Shown: positions 18,136 through 27,453, counted from the stretch's first letter. The stretch: DNA of 64,000 nucleotides from Lachnospiraceae bacterium (GCA_910575775.1 CAJTEY010000001.1:62001-126000), one strand, 5' to 3'. Notes: a model not told the origin generated them from the sequence alone. Program-made: numbers and translations.

Positions 18136-19473
18136 CTACCTCTCTTTCACAAATGTTTTAATGGAATCAATCATGTAATCCAGCTTTCGCTGATTCATCC
18201 CTGGATAAACACCAATCCAGAAAGACGCAGCCATGATCATATCCGTATTCACAAGATCTCCTGCTATTCTGTATCCCTCTCCCTTACTGCGCATCTCATC
18301 GAAGCACGGATGTTTGATAAAATTGCCCGAAAACAGATTCCTTGTCTGAATGTTTCGGTTTTCCAAAAACTGCACAATTTCATCCCTTGTAAATCCTGCT
18401 TCCTCCCTGACCGTCATCAGAAAACCGAACCAGCTTGGATCAGATTTTTCATTTTTTTCAGGAAGAATAATCTGCCCGGACACTTCCTCCAGATTTTCCC
18501 GCAAATACGCCCAATTATGTTTTCTCTGTTCCACGAACCCCGGAAGCTTCTCCAGCTGCGCACATCCGACAGAAGCCTGTAGATCAGTCGCTTTCAAATT
18601 ATATCCAAAATGTGAGTACACATATTTATGGTCGTATCCGTACGGCAATTCACCAAACTTCTGGGTAAATCTATGTTTACAGGTATCGTCAACCCCGGAA
18701 TTACACCAACAATCCCTTCCCCAATCACGGAAAGAATTGACCAGACGATAAAGCTGCGTATGATTCGTGCATACTGCCCCACCCTCTCCCAGCGTTATAT
18801 GATGTGGGGGATAAAAGCTGTAGGTAGACAGATCTCCTATCGTACCTGTCTTATGCCATTCACCGTTATAAAGATATGTTGTACCAAGCGCATCGCAGTT
18901 ATCTTCGATCAGCCAGAACTGATATCTGTCACAAAATTCTCTTATGTACTGAAGATCAAAAGGATTGCCTAATGTGTGGGCTATAAACACTGCTTTTGTT
19001 TTATCCGTCCTTGCCTCCTCGAGTCTGGAAACGTCAATATTGTATTGCGGAATCGTCACATCAATAAAGACAGGAACAGCCCCATATTGAATGATCGGCG
19101 TCACTGTAGTCGGGAATGCCGCCGCCACAGTGATCACCTCGTCCCCCCTTTTGATCCTCCGCTCGCCTAATTTGGGCGAAGTCAATGCCATAAACGCGCA
19201 AAGATTTGCCGACGAGCCGGAATTGACTAGCGAACAGTGTCTGACATCCAGGAAATCTGCGAGCCCCTTTTCAAACTCATCCACGTAATGCCCGGATGTA
19301 AGCCAAAATTCCAATGCGGCGTCTACCAGATTGACCATTTCCTTTTCGTCATAAACCCGTCCCGCGTATTGAATCTTTTCAAACGAGTCGTTATCCTTAT
19401 TCTTTCTATGCGTCTTCTGGTAATATTCTCTGACTAGTTCTTCTATTTTTTCTTTTATTTCACGCTCATTCAT
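18136..19473 (-). CDS. rfbH: CDP-4-keto-6-deoxy-D-glucose 3-dehydrase (E1)
   Basis: A 445-residue PMP- and [2Fe-2S]-dependent enzyme that removes the C-3 hydroxyl, giving CDP-3,6-dideoxy hexulose after reduction. It has the aminotransferase fold, but the usual PLP lysine is replaced by His in YPPHHITLGEGG, the hallmark of this family. The iron-sulfur cysteines lie in WGRDCWCNSGVDDTC. FGYNLKATDLQASVGCAQLEK is typical. The partner reductase (E3, RfbI/AscD type) is not in the window and must be coded elsewhere or replaced by another reductase. It follows the GT2 gene by 3 bases. Confidence 0.94.
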   Translation of the reverse strand: MNEREIKEKIEELVREYYQKTHRKNKDNDSFEKIQYAGRVYDEKEMVNLVDAALEFWLTSGHYVDEFEKGLADFLDVRHCSLVNSGSSANLCAFMALTSPKLGERRIKRGDEVITVAAAFPTTVTPIIQYGAVPVFIDVTIPQYNIDVSRLEEARTDKTKAVFIAHTLGNPFDLQYIREFCDRYQFWLIEDNCDALGTTYLYNGEWHKTGTIGDLSTYSFYPPHHITLGEGGAVCTNHTQLYRLVNSFRDWGRDCWCNSGVDDTCKHRFTQKFGELPYGYDHKYVYSHFGYNLKATDLQASVGCAQLEKLPGFVEQRKHNWAYLRENLEEVSGQIILPEKNEKSDPSWFGFLMTVREEAGFTRDEIVQFLENRNIQTRNLFSGNFIKHPCFDEMRSKGEGYRIAGDLVNTDMIMAASFWIGVYPGMNQRKLDYMIDSIKTFVKER

Positions 19474-19476
19474 TTT

Positions 19477-20580
19477 CTATGCACACACCTTTTCTACACA
19501 AGATTCCAAAAATTTATCCAGTCTCCCTCTTAACCCTTTAGGTACAATATCCTGCTCGTCTTCGCACACCAGCCAGAAAAGATTTTTGGTGTATATTGTT
19601 ATCAGTTTCAACATGCACTTAGTAATTACGCGATATTTCATGGAACATATGGGAAGCTGCCGGACGGTTTTTTTATAAAAATCATCATCCAGCCTTTGCC
19701 AGTTATATTTTTTCCCGTCCAGAACATCAAGTCCATAACGCAGCTTCACCCACTTTGCTTCCGTTTTTTTCATAACCATATAAAAATGAACAACTGCCCA
19801 ATATAAATTGATTCTGTAAGCATTCCAGATCAATTTACAATACTCCCGGTCCTCAGGATATAAATGCTTTAAGATCTTAATGTACTGCATAAACTTGCCA
19901 AGAATATTCTCATAAGAATATGGCGGCGGCTCATTTGCCGAAAATTCCTTGGTCCGCGATGGTCTTTCCCGATAAGATCTGGGCGAATACACGATTTTGA
20001 TATCGCCGTTCAGATACGCTTTTTTCGTTCCCAGAGGATACTTCATCAATATCTGTGTGTCCCATATAACATAAGGATATGAAGTATATTTCCAGTCAAA
20101 ACTACATTTCAAGGGTTTAATAGCATGCAACGCTTCCCGCCTATACACAACGTAACCGGCATGTCCATAAATGGCGTTGTAATATTGCACTTGCTCAACC
20201 GTAATTTCTTTGGATTTTAGAAGTCCTGGACAGTTGCGCATCACATCGTACTGCACACTCTTTAAAAACTTTATGTAGCGGGGTAAATTCTTTACCTCAA
20301 TCCTGTCATTGTCCTGATGCAGCATCACATATTCCGCCGTGCCTGCCATCAACACATAATACCAGTTTAAAAAAGGACCTCTATTTTCTTCCTGTTCTAT
20401 AATTTTCAGTCGATCATCATCAATATTCCGCAAAAGTTGGAGCGTATTATCCGTAGATGCATTGTCACTCACAACCACTTCTATATCATCCTTTTCATAC
20501 GTCAAAATTTCTTCAATATATTGACATGCAATCTGTCCGCCATTGTACACGGGAATACATATACTTAATATCTTTTTCAT
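19477..20580 (-). CDS. Glycosyltransferase family 2
   Basis: A 367-residue GT-A glycosyltransferase. The N-terminus LSICIPVYNGGQIACQYIEE and VVVSDNASTDNT are the donor-binding start of GT2 enzymes. MLHQDNDRIEV holds the metal-binding D-x-D-like site (QDND). The C-terminal third is basic and rich in aromatic residues and may contact the membrane, but no clear transmembrane helix is seen. It should add a sugar to the lipid-linked glycan on the cytoplasmic side. It is the second gene of the operon. Confidence 0.85.
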   Translation of the reverse strand: MKKILSICIPVYNGGQIACQYIEEILTYEKDDIEVVVSDNASTDNTLQLLRNIDDDRLKIIEQEENRGPFLNWYYVLMAGTAEYVMLHQDNDRIEVKNLPRYIKFLKSVQYDVMRNCPGLLKSKEITVEQVQYYNAIYGHAGYVVYRREALHAIKPLKCSFDWKYTSYPYVIWDTQILMKYPLGTKKAYLNGDIKIVYSPRSYRERPSRTKEFSANEPPPYSYENILGKFMQYIKILKHLYPEDREYCKLIWNAYRINLYWAVVHFYMVMKKTEAKWVKLRYGLDVLDGKKYNWQRLDDDFYKKTVRQLPICSMKYRVITKCMLKLITIYTKNLFWLVCEDEQDIVPKGLRGRLDKFLESCVEKVCA

Positions 20581-20614
20581 TTCGCACGCACATTCCTATC
20601 CTAAAAATTCTACA

Positions 20615-23152
20615 TTACCATCTATCCCTCAACCCTTTGGAAATTCGTTTCAAAGAAAACATTCCCTCCTGAATCTCGTCTGCGCCTTTATCCAATTCGC
20701 ACGCCAGAATTTCCTGTGCTTGAGAAATATTCTCCATTGGAACAGAACATCTGATACCTCTGACGGAATGCTCCCTGATATTATAAATAAGAAGCTCGTT
20801 TCCTCTTACCGGATAAAACCATAACTCATCTCCAATACGTTCCACTTCCCCAAAAGAGGCGTATTGCTGCAATTTGTTATTCACAAACCTAAATTCACCG
20901 GGAAAATCAAACGCTATATCTATAGTCAGCGTCCGCCTGTCTGTTTTCAACACATGTCCGACCGCCTGCCCTAATAAAATCAGACAATCCTGTTCCTCAA
21001 TATAAATCAGATTGGCGTAAGGAACACTTGATCCATCCCACAAATCTGTGTCTTTCAAAATATATTTTCTCAGTATATTTTGTTCCCTGTTCCATTCATA
21101 AACATCTGCGCTGTCTGCCACTGTCATCCAGACTGTCTGCCCACTTGCCAGCGCCATGCCACAGTTTTGTACTGGCAGCTTAATAACCGTCTTCTCTTTT
21201 TCTTCCACATCGACTACAATCAGCTCGTTCCCTGACCCATTTACAAATGAAAAGCTGTTCTCACTTTGCTTTATGACACGCATCCCCCACTTGCAGTCTG
21301 CCATCAGCGCACTCATGTTTTCGTCCCGCGTAATCCGCATGGTATCTAAATCTATGACATAGCACCCCATTGACATATCCGACGGAAAAACCAAACCCTT
21401 GTTACGCCATACAAATATGTAATAATATACCATCAGCGATCCGTCTGCCTGCGGAAAATCATATGCCTCTTCTTCTCCTGTTTTCAGATCATAGCAATAT
21501 AAATTATGAGAATAATCGTTATTTAGGAAGAAAATGAGTTTGTCCTGATAATACGCCCAATACTGCCCTACACAAAAAAACTCATTTGGTTTAGCCTTGG
21601 AAAAAGTATGTATATGCGCTATTTCTCCCGTATCCAGGGACATTATAAACAGTCCGTTAAATTCCATATTTGCAAAACAAATTTCATTTCCTTTCCTTAC
21701 AAAACTTCTAAAGTTAAGTGCGATCTCACCTTCACCACTGTTTTCGTCAAAAGCTGCATCTACATTCTGAATTAAAATAGGTTTTCCTATTTTCTGATAC
21801 AAATGCATCACCGAACTATGATCCCCATAGTACGCATCGCTTAAAATCACTGCTCGGTCCATATCTGCCGAATCGTCATAAATCCCCCAGCCTGCCGCAA
21901 CATATCTGTCTCTGAGATCCCGATACGCTGCCCATAACTGTGGTCTCATACTCTCAATCGTCGCCTGAATCAGCGGGTGCGGTCTCCATAACAGTATCAC
22001 CTCATCTTTATCTTTTCTGAACGCTTCAAACACGGACTCCATCTTACGAAGCATCCGTTCGCTATGCTGCAAAAGTGCACTCACGCCGGTATTATAAAAA
22101 ATAATTTTCTTCCAGCTCCCGTCCGACTTCTCAATCACTTTTAGCCACTCCGCCGGAATCTCCAGATCCTCTTTTTTTGTGCTCAATACTTTATCAATCT
22201 TCGGCGACCCCGTACCCAGAAACTTCTTTTCCAGAAACTTTCTGTCCACATGTTCCCCTGACAGCCCCATCTCCTTTGCGGCCTTACTGTATTCATTGAT
22301 ATAGATCTGCCGCATGTCTTCCGACTGGACAATCACTTGGTGGGCATAAATTGTCCCGGGAGTAAAACAAAAATGCTTCATTCCGTCAATTGCCACCTGA
22401 TCGTCAGGATTGATCTCCGGCAATATAAAATATGGTATATATACTAACTTATCTGTAAACTTTCTCAGTTCCCTTGCGTAAAAAGCCGGATGCACGCTCG
22501 TCACATGATTACATTCATCATATGGATTATGTATATAAATAATATCTGGATACTCTCCCGCCAGATCAAATTTCTCCCATGACACCACCGACACATTCTT
22601 CGGATACAAATCTCCCTCATAGTGCATCCTGCTAAAACTTCCATCGGGGTTCTTATCAAAATAAGGAATCGGTATGACATACGCATCACAATCCGGGTCT
22701 GCATCAGCTGCTTTCCAGACACTCTCCAGACTGTCCCACATGGAAGCCTTATAGGGCAGAAAAACCACGCTCGTCCTGATCGGAATGTCGTTCTTCACAC
22801 TGTTTTCCATACGGATGAGTTCCCTGCGCAGGCTTTTATATACCTTTCCTATATTGACAGCCTGCTGCTGCCGGATCATTTCATAAGACTGATAGACCTG
22901 CTCACAGTACGACTCCAATATCCTGACTGTGGCAAACTCCTCTCCCAAGGATTCCTCGATCATCCCGCCAACCTGGATTGCCGAATCCTGCGCCTGTTCC
23001 AGCAAAGTCAGCGCAATCTCTGTGTTTCCCGTCTCCACGGCCTTTTTGATTGCGGTATGCGCCTGATCCAGCAGGTCAAGCATATTTTCTATTTGCTTTT
23101 TCTGTGATTTTCTCATAGATTTGTTTTTGACTGTTCCAGCAGCATCCTCCAT
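20615..23152 (-). CDS. TagF-like (CDP-glycerol glycerophosphotransferase-type) GT-B protein with beta-propeller-like tail
   Basis: About 845 residues in three parts. Residues ~10-140 are helical with coiled-coil character. Residues ~140-460 resemble the GT-B fold of the CDP-glycerol glycerophosphotransferase family: IFYNTGVSALLQHSERML, LLWRPHPL and the SDAYYGDHSSVMHLYQKIGK motif. Residues ~470-845 consist of repeating beta-rich blocks with W and YDLKTGE-like turns, as in a beta-propeller. The enzyme part would add glycerol-phosphate or a similar unit to the glycan. The start is uncertain: 23179 and 23116 are other ATGs in frame; 23152 has AGG nine bases upstream. It is the promoter-proximal gene. 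Confidence 0.65.
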   Translation of the reverse strand: MEDAAGTVKNKSMRKSQKKQIENMLDLLDQAHTAIKKAVETGNTEIALTLLEQAQDSAIQVGGMIEESLGEEFATVRILESYCEQVYQSYEMIRQQQAVNIGKVYKSLRRELIRMENSVKNDIPIRTSVVFLPYKASMWDSLESVWKAADADPDCDAYVIPIPYFDKNPDGSFSRMHYEGDLYPKNVSVVSWEKFDLAGEYPDIIYIHNPYDECNHVTSVHPAFYARELRKFTDKLVYIPYFILPEINPDDQVAIDGMKHFCFTPGTIYAHQVIVQSEDMRQIYINEYSKAAKEMGLSGEHVDRKFLEKKFLGTGSPKIDKVLSTKKEDLEIPAEWLKVIEKSDGSWKKIIFYNTGVSALLQHSERMLRKMESVFEAFRKDKDEVILLWRPHPLIQATIESMRPQLWAAYRDLRDRYVAAGWGIYDDSADMDRAVILSDAYYGDHSSVMHLYQKIGKPILIQNVDAAFDENSGEGEIALNFRSFVRKGNEICFANMEFNGLFIMSLDTGEIAHIHTFSKAKPNEFFCVGQYWAYYQDKLIFFLNNDYSHNLYCYDLKTGEEEAYDFPQADGSLMVYYYIFVWRNKGLVFPSDMSMGCYVIDLDTMRITRDENMSALMADCKWGMRVIKQSENSFSFVNGSGNELIVVDVEEKEKTVIKLPVQNCGMALASGQTVWMTVADSADVYEWNREQNILRKYILKDTDLWDGSSVPYANLIYIEEQDCLILLGQAVGHVLKTDRRTLTIDIAFDFPGEFRFVNNKLQQYASFGEVERIGDELWFYPVRGNELLIYNIREHSVRGIRCSVPMENISQAQEILACELDKGADEIQEGMFSLKRISKGLRDRW

Positions 23153-23200
23153 GATAACTAACCTGACCCTCCGTGGCATTTTCAGACAATGTGATTATTC

Positions 23201-23230
23201 ATTATATCACAGTTATCGGCGGATTGTCCA
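23201..23230 (-). promoter_or_regulatory. Extended -10 promoter of the glycan operon
   Basis: On the minus strand TGGACA (23225-23230) is followed after 18 bases by TATAAT (23201-23206), with TGA just before the -10 box, which is the extended -10 form. It lies about 50 bases upstream of the first glycan gene and 65 bases after the toxin-like gene. It probably drives the whole block down to the left edge; no other strong promoter was seen between the glycan genes. Confidence 0.7.
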
Positions 23231-23295
23231 AAAAACTTTATATGCTGCCTGATTCCTATTGTTCTCTCCACAACAGTCTCCCAGACAGCGAATTC

Positions 23296-24333
23296 TCACT
23301 CTTCGCTCCAGAAAACGCCATACTCGTCCTCCATCTTCTTCACGCACTCATTGTAAGCCGCCGCGTCCTTTCCAGCCAGTGCCTCTTCAAGCTGTCTGAC
23401 GTCCTCTGCGGCGCGTTTGTTAAAAGGCTGCGCGTAATCCGAAAAATACTTCACGTCATCCATAAACGTCAGAAGGCTGTGCGCCTTGTCGTACTCGTTG
23501 ACTACCTCCTCATACTGCGCCTTATACTTTGCGTAATTTTGTTTCAGCTTATCCAGTTCCTCCTGCAGCCTGCGGCGCTCTTCCATCTTCTCAAAATTGA
23601 CTATCTTACCTCCTATGTACTCGATTCCTTTTAACGCCACTGCATATGCCGCCTTCATCGCCTGCACTTTGGCATCCGCCTTTTCCTCGGCGAATTTAGT
23701 AAGGTTTGCAAATTCCTCCGCACTGGGCAGAGCCTTCATAAACCGCTCAAACGCTTTATTGGGATCCAGATATTTTTCGATATCCGCGTCATAGGACTTG
23801 ATCTGCTCCTTTAACTTCTGCATCGGCTCCACATATACATCCTTGATCACCCCAGCCATATCCGCGATCTGGCTGCCCCTGATCCGCATGGAGTCCTCTA
23901 TTTTGCCGTAAAAGAAAGTCCCGGATGTCAGATCCTTCCTGCAGTTCTTCCCGATAATGGCACTGTCCTCCCGCACCGTCCGGGCAATCGCACCGAAACT
24001 GCCGGCAAACGCCTTTCCCTCTCTCAGAAAAACCGCTTCCATATCCACAAAAATTTCTTCGTACTCTTTTTTCTCCTCCGGCGTCTTTGCCGCGCGGATC
24101 TTCTCCTCGATCTCCACAAACTGCTCCGGCTCGGAATAGACACAGGCATCCCGGAGCATAGACGGCATTTTGCTGTACATGGTCTGTGTAAACGTCTGAT
24201 AAACCTGCGCACCGTATGTACGCAGGTCAGCCGCCGCCAGAAACAGATCCTTCATCGTGTCCGGGAAATGTTCCATATCCACATGCTTTATTTTCGTGTA
24301 AGTATCTTCCATCTTTGCACGATCAAAATCCAT
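23296..24333 (-). CDS. Helical protein, candidate XaxB-like component of a binary pore-forming toxin
   Basis: A 345-residue, almost entirely helical protein without signal peptide. A long coiled-coil stretch (about 225-290, with LQEELDKLKQNYAKYKAQYE) follows an amphipathic, glycine-containing segment AVALKGIEYIGGKIVNFEKM (about 229-248). Size and layout match XaxB of alpha-xenorhabdolysin (about 340 residues), whose amphipathic helix swings out to form the pore. It is 23 bases downstream of the XaxA-like gene and clearly co-transcribed. Pairwise similarity could not be measured. A structural protein of another helical kind is the alternative. Confidence 0.45.
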   Translation of the reverse strand: MDFDRAKMEDTYTKIKHVDMEHFPDTMKDLFLAAADLRTYGAQVYQTFTQTMYSKMPSMLRDACVYSEPEQFVEIEEKIRAAKTPEEKKEYEEIFVDMEAVFLREGKAFAGSFGAIARTVREDSAIIGKNCRKDLTSGTFFYGKIEDSMRIRGSQIADMAGVIKDVYVEPMQKLKEQIKSYDADIEKYLDPNKAFERFMKALPSAEEFANLTKFAEEKADAKVQAMKAAYAVALKGIEYIGGKIVNFEKMEERRRLQEELDKLKQNYAKYKAQYEEVVNEYDKAHSLLTFMDDVKYFSDYAQPFNKRAAEDVRQLEEALAGKDAAAYNECVKKMEDEYGVFWSEE

Positions 24334-24356
24334 CGTAAATTCCCCTTTCCCTTTCG

Positions 24357-25658
24357 CTATTTTTTAGTCTTCCCGTACTCCTCATACGCTTCTTTAAAAC
24401 ATCTCAGAAGATCCTCTGCAATTTTCTTACAGCCCGCCCATGAGGTTCTGGCTTCTTTCAGCTCGTTCGTCAATGTAAACACATATTTCACATATTCAGG
24501 GTCATCCATTCTGTTAAGGTGCAGCAGGGCGTTGTCGATATCCTGCTCCAGACTGTTCCACACCGTCATAATATGCTGCAGTCCTATATCCGCAGAGGAC
24601 AGTGCGTGAGAAATATCCGTTATGGAAGTCTCCAGTTTTTTGATACTGCCGTCAATCTTGCTATATTTATCCAGTTTTTCCTCAAGAGGCTTCAGCTCGC
24701 GGTTCTTCTCCTTCTTCTTTTTCCTGATCTTCTCAGCCCGGTCTCCATAAATGCCGCCTGTAACCGCCCATGAAATAATCCCCGGAATTCCCAATACCAA
24801 TCCTGCCGAGCCGGTAAAGGCAAGTCCCACAGCCTCCTTGTATTCCTGTTCCAAAGATTTAATTTCCTGCTTCAGATCATCAATCTCCTGCTGTAAATCC
24901 CGCTGCTCGGTACACAGATCGAGCGCCGCGATCGCCTTGGAACGATCTACGACACTCTTGCTGATCTTGTCGTTCATCTCGTCTCTGAATACACCAAGCT
25001 TCCTGTAAGTTTTCTGTACGTTATCCTTATGCCGCCCGGTATCGTCCTTCCAGAGTCTGAGCATCTCTGTTCCGCACTCTACAATTTGCTTACCAGAATC
25101 GTCCGCGATAAATCCATGCACTTTTAAATACTTATTCAGATCCTGCAGCACCTCGACCGTACTGTCCGCTCTGGAAGCAAAAAGTTTCGCATAATCCGTC
25201 AATGTCTTACCGACATTCTGGATTTCCACCGCCAGCGGATCCCACTGGACCGCATGATCATAGATCGGCTTATCAAAGGCAACCTGTTTTTCCGGCATCA
25301 GAAATTTATGCTTTTCCTCCTCAAAAAACGAATCGTTGCTTTTATAGCCCAGATAAGTCTCCGCCGTCTCCTTTGTGAGAGGCAGTGCCTTCGCCATATC
25401 CACATATCTGAGTATGCATTTCAAATCATCCTTCGAGACAATCAGACCTTTCTGCTCCTGAACAGCCTTTTCGGATAATTCGTCTGCGGCATCTGCGGCA
25501 TCGACAATTCCACGGAATGCCTCTATCCGGGAAGTCCCGTCCATCAGACTGAGCACGGAAGCTGCCGTCTGTCCGAATTTCGCCGGTTCCGCATTCTGCG
25601 ATGCCTTAGCGATCGCTTCCAGCAATGCATTGGCTGACCTGCGTAATGGTTCTGCCAT
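24357..25658 (-). CDS. Helical protein with hydrophobic hairpin, candidate XaxA-like component of a binary pore-forming toxin
   Basis: A 433-residue helical protein without signal peptide. Coiled-coil helices at about 250-275 and 306-345 flank a 28-residue hydrophobic stretch (276-303, VGLAFTGSAGLVLGIPG then IISWAVTGG). This helix, hydrophobic tongue, helix plan is that of alpha-pore-forming toxins (ClyA, HBL/Nhe, XaxA). XaxA is of similar size (about 400 residues). The start at 25658 has GGGGG eight bases upstream; an open frame back to 25691 has no such site. It is the first gene of a two-gene unit. Function is inferred from layout. Confidence 0.45.
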   Translation of the reverse strand: MAEPLRRSANALLEAIAKASQNAEPAKFGQTAASVLSLMDGTSRIEAFRGIVDAADAADELSEKAVQEQKGLIVSKDDLKCILRYVDMAKALPLTKETAETYLGYKSNDSFFEEEKHKFLMPEKQVAFDKPIYDHAVQWDPLAVEIQNVGKTLTDYAKLFASRADSTVEVLQDLNKYLKVHGFIADDSGKQIVECGTEMLRLWKDDTGRHKDNVQKTYRKLGVFRDEMNDKISKSVVDRSKAIAALDLCTEQRDLQQEIDDLKQEIKSLEQEYKEAVGLAFTGSAGLVLGIPGIISWAVTGGIYGDRAEKIRKKKKEKNRELKPLEEKLDKYSKIDGSIKKLETSITDISHALSSADIGLQHIMTVWNSLEQDIDNALLHLNRMDDPEYVKYVFTLTNELKEARTSWAGCKKIAEDLLRCFKEAYEEYGKTKK

Positions 25659-25687
25659 GTAAAATTCCCCCTTTCTGCTAAATCCCA

Positions 25688-25734
25688 CCACAATACTTGT
25701 ATGTTATCATAACATTGTGGACACTACCTGTAAA
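25688..25734 (-). promoter_or_regulatory. Promoter of the toxin-like gene pair with overlapping palindromes
   Basis: TTTACA (25729-25734) and TATGAT (25706-25711) on the minus strand with a 17-base spacer form a good sigma-A promoter. A 15-base palindrome, ATGTTATCATAACAT (25701-25715), covers the -10 box. It is nested in a wider inverted repeat, CCACAAT at 25688-25694 and ATTGTGG at 25714-25720. This is the arrangement of a repressor operator. The repressor is not evident nearby. Confidence 0.65.
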
Positions 25735-25758
25735 CATGATAGCTCTGCCGCCATTCCG

Positions 25759-27453
25759 TTACCCGACCAGCACTTCTTTCCCCTTAAATGCAAATCCGTA
25801 CTTCCGAATCCTCTCCTCCGAAATCCCCTTCGCGATAAGTGTCTGCGCATACTTTTTCTCTTCTATCTGTAAAAGCGCCGCCTGCACGGTGTCTTCGAGG
25901 CTATTGTCCCTTCTGGGATTAAATACCTTAAACTCAATCAAAATCGCATCCAGATTTTCCTTTTTCGGCTCTAACATGATGTCATATCTGCCGAACCCGC
26001 TCTCCCGGTTGGATGTGACCGTGTAACAGTCCTCCATCTGCACCATAAGCCCCAGCACAAACCCATGATAAAACCGCTCCGGCTCCGCTTTCCCGGAAGC
26101 GCGCTTACCCGTGTCAAAATAACTGAACGTGTTGCCGGCAATCTGGTTCATATATTCATTCATGGCATCCAGATCGCCAGACAAAAGCGCCCTGACGAAT
26201 GCGTTATAGTTCGACACATCCCCCGCAAACCAGCCTCTGATCATATTCTTAAACATAATCTCCACTTCATGGTTGGTAAGCGTCAGCTCATATTTGGGTT
26301 CGCCTATGATCTCGTCTTTCCCATACTCTTCGTAATCCTGTATTTTCAGATAGCCGCCTGCCACAAGCATGCTCCAGATCGCATACTCGTTCGTGTCAAG
26401 CTGGTTGTAAACGATCTGCTCGTCGATGGGAACCCAGAGATGTTCGCCTTTCATCAGTCTTTCGAACGATTCCTTCACATCCCTGCTTCCCTCCCTGATC
26501 AGCTTACCGGCCAGACTGTTGGAGCTGGTATTCGCCCAATAAGTGGTAAACTTTCTTTTATCCAGTAAATTAAGGATCGACCAGGGATTATAAATATCCC
26601 TCTCTTCCCCAAAAATAAAGCCGTCATACCACCGCTTGACATCCTGCTTTTCTGCGCCCATGCCAAATTCATCCAGCGCCGAGAACACCTCCGGCTCCGT
26701 AAACCCAAAGGCCGTTTCGTATTTCCCTGACGTGGTGGTGACCACCTCTATATTGTTCAGATCCGAAAAGATGGACTCCTTGCTGACTCTGGTGATCCCT
26801 GTCATAATGGCTCTCTCCAGCCACGGGTTTGTCTTAAAGGCAGCGTTGAACATGCTTCTGGTAAAGGCCACAAGCTCTTCCCAGTAGTCATGGACATAGG
26901 CTTCCTGCATGGGCGTGTCGTATTCGTCCAGCAGAATAATCACCTTTTTCCGATAATAGCGATACAGAAATTCTGACAGCTGATGAAGTGCCAGCGTCGC
27001 GTCCACATCCCCCATATCTGCCGTCTTTCTGAGAAACAGATCCTTTTCCTGCCCGTTCAGGCAGTCTCCTTCCAACAAAAACGCGCATCTTGCGTATTCG
27101 CGGGCAAGAAGCTGTACGATCTTATCCCGCGTATCTTTATAATTGTTCTCCTTGATATTCGCAAAAGAAAGGCTGATCACAGGGTATGTCCCCTGCATGG
27201 CGCGGTATTTTTCCTCCTGCCAGATGAAAAGTCCATCAAACAAGTCGCCCCTTCCCGCATATTTGACCGAAAAAAACTGTTCCGTCATACTCATGGTCAG
27301 GGTTTTCCCGAAGCGGCGCGGTCTGGTAATCAGGGTAACACTATCCATGTTTTCCCACCATTCCTTGATAAAGGCCGTTTTATCCACATAAAAGCAGTTA
27401 TTTTTTATTATTTCCCCAAAATCCTGAATTCCGATTCCTATTGTTCTCGCCAT
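25759..27453 (-). CDS. AAA-ATPase-like protein with C-terminal PD-(D/E)xK nuclease domain (PF09820/PF08011 type)
   Basis: A 564-residue protein of a family common in Lachnospiraceae and Bacteroidetes. IGIQDFGEIIKNNCFYVDKT opens the ATPase-like domain. LITRPRRFGKTLTMSM is the Walker A form of this family, and VIILLDEYDTPMQEAY is Walker B. The C-terminal FGRYDIMLEP...AILIEFKVF is a PD-(D/E)xK-like nuclease core. The ATG at 27453 has GGAGG six bases upstream. The longer frame to 27513 begins at a TTG inside the -35 box, so it is rejected. Cellular role is unknown. Confidence 0.88.
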   Translation of the reverse strand: MARTIGIGIQDFGEIIKNNCFYVDKTAFIKEWWENMDSVTLITRPRRFGKTLTMSMTEQFFSVKYAGRGDLFDGLFIWQEEKYRAMQGTYPVISLSFANIKENNYKDTRDKIVQLLAREYARCAFLLEGDCLNGQEKDLFLRKTADMGDVDATLALHQLSEFLYRYYRKKVIILLDEYDTPMQEAYVHDYWEELVAFTRSMFNAAFKTNPWLERAIMTGITRVSKESIFSDLNNIEVVTTTSGKYETAFGFTEPEVFSALDEFGMGAEKQDVKRWYDGFIFGEERDIYNPWSILNLLDKRKFTTYWANTSSNSLAGKLIREGSRDVKESFERLMKGEHLWVPIDEQIVYNQLDTNEYAIWSMLVAGGYLKIQDYEEYGKDEIIGEPKYELTLTNHEVEIMFKNMIRGWFAGDVSNYNAFVRALLSGDLDAMNEYMNQIAGNTFSYFDTGKRASGKAEPERFYHGFVLGLMVQMEDCYTVTSNRESGFGRYDIMLEPKKENLDAILIEFKVFNPRRDNSLEDTVQAALLQIEEKKYAQTLIAKGISEERIRKYGFAFKGKEVLVG

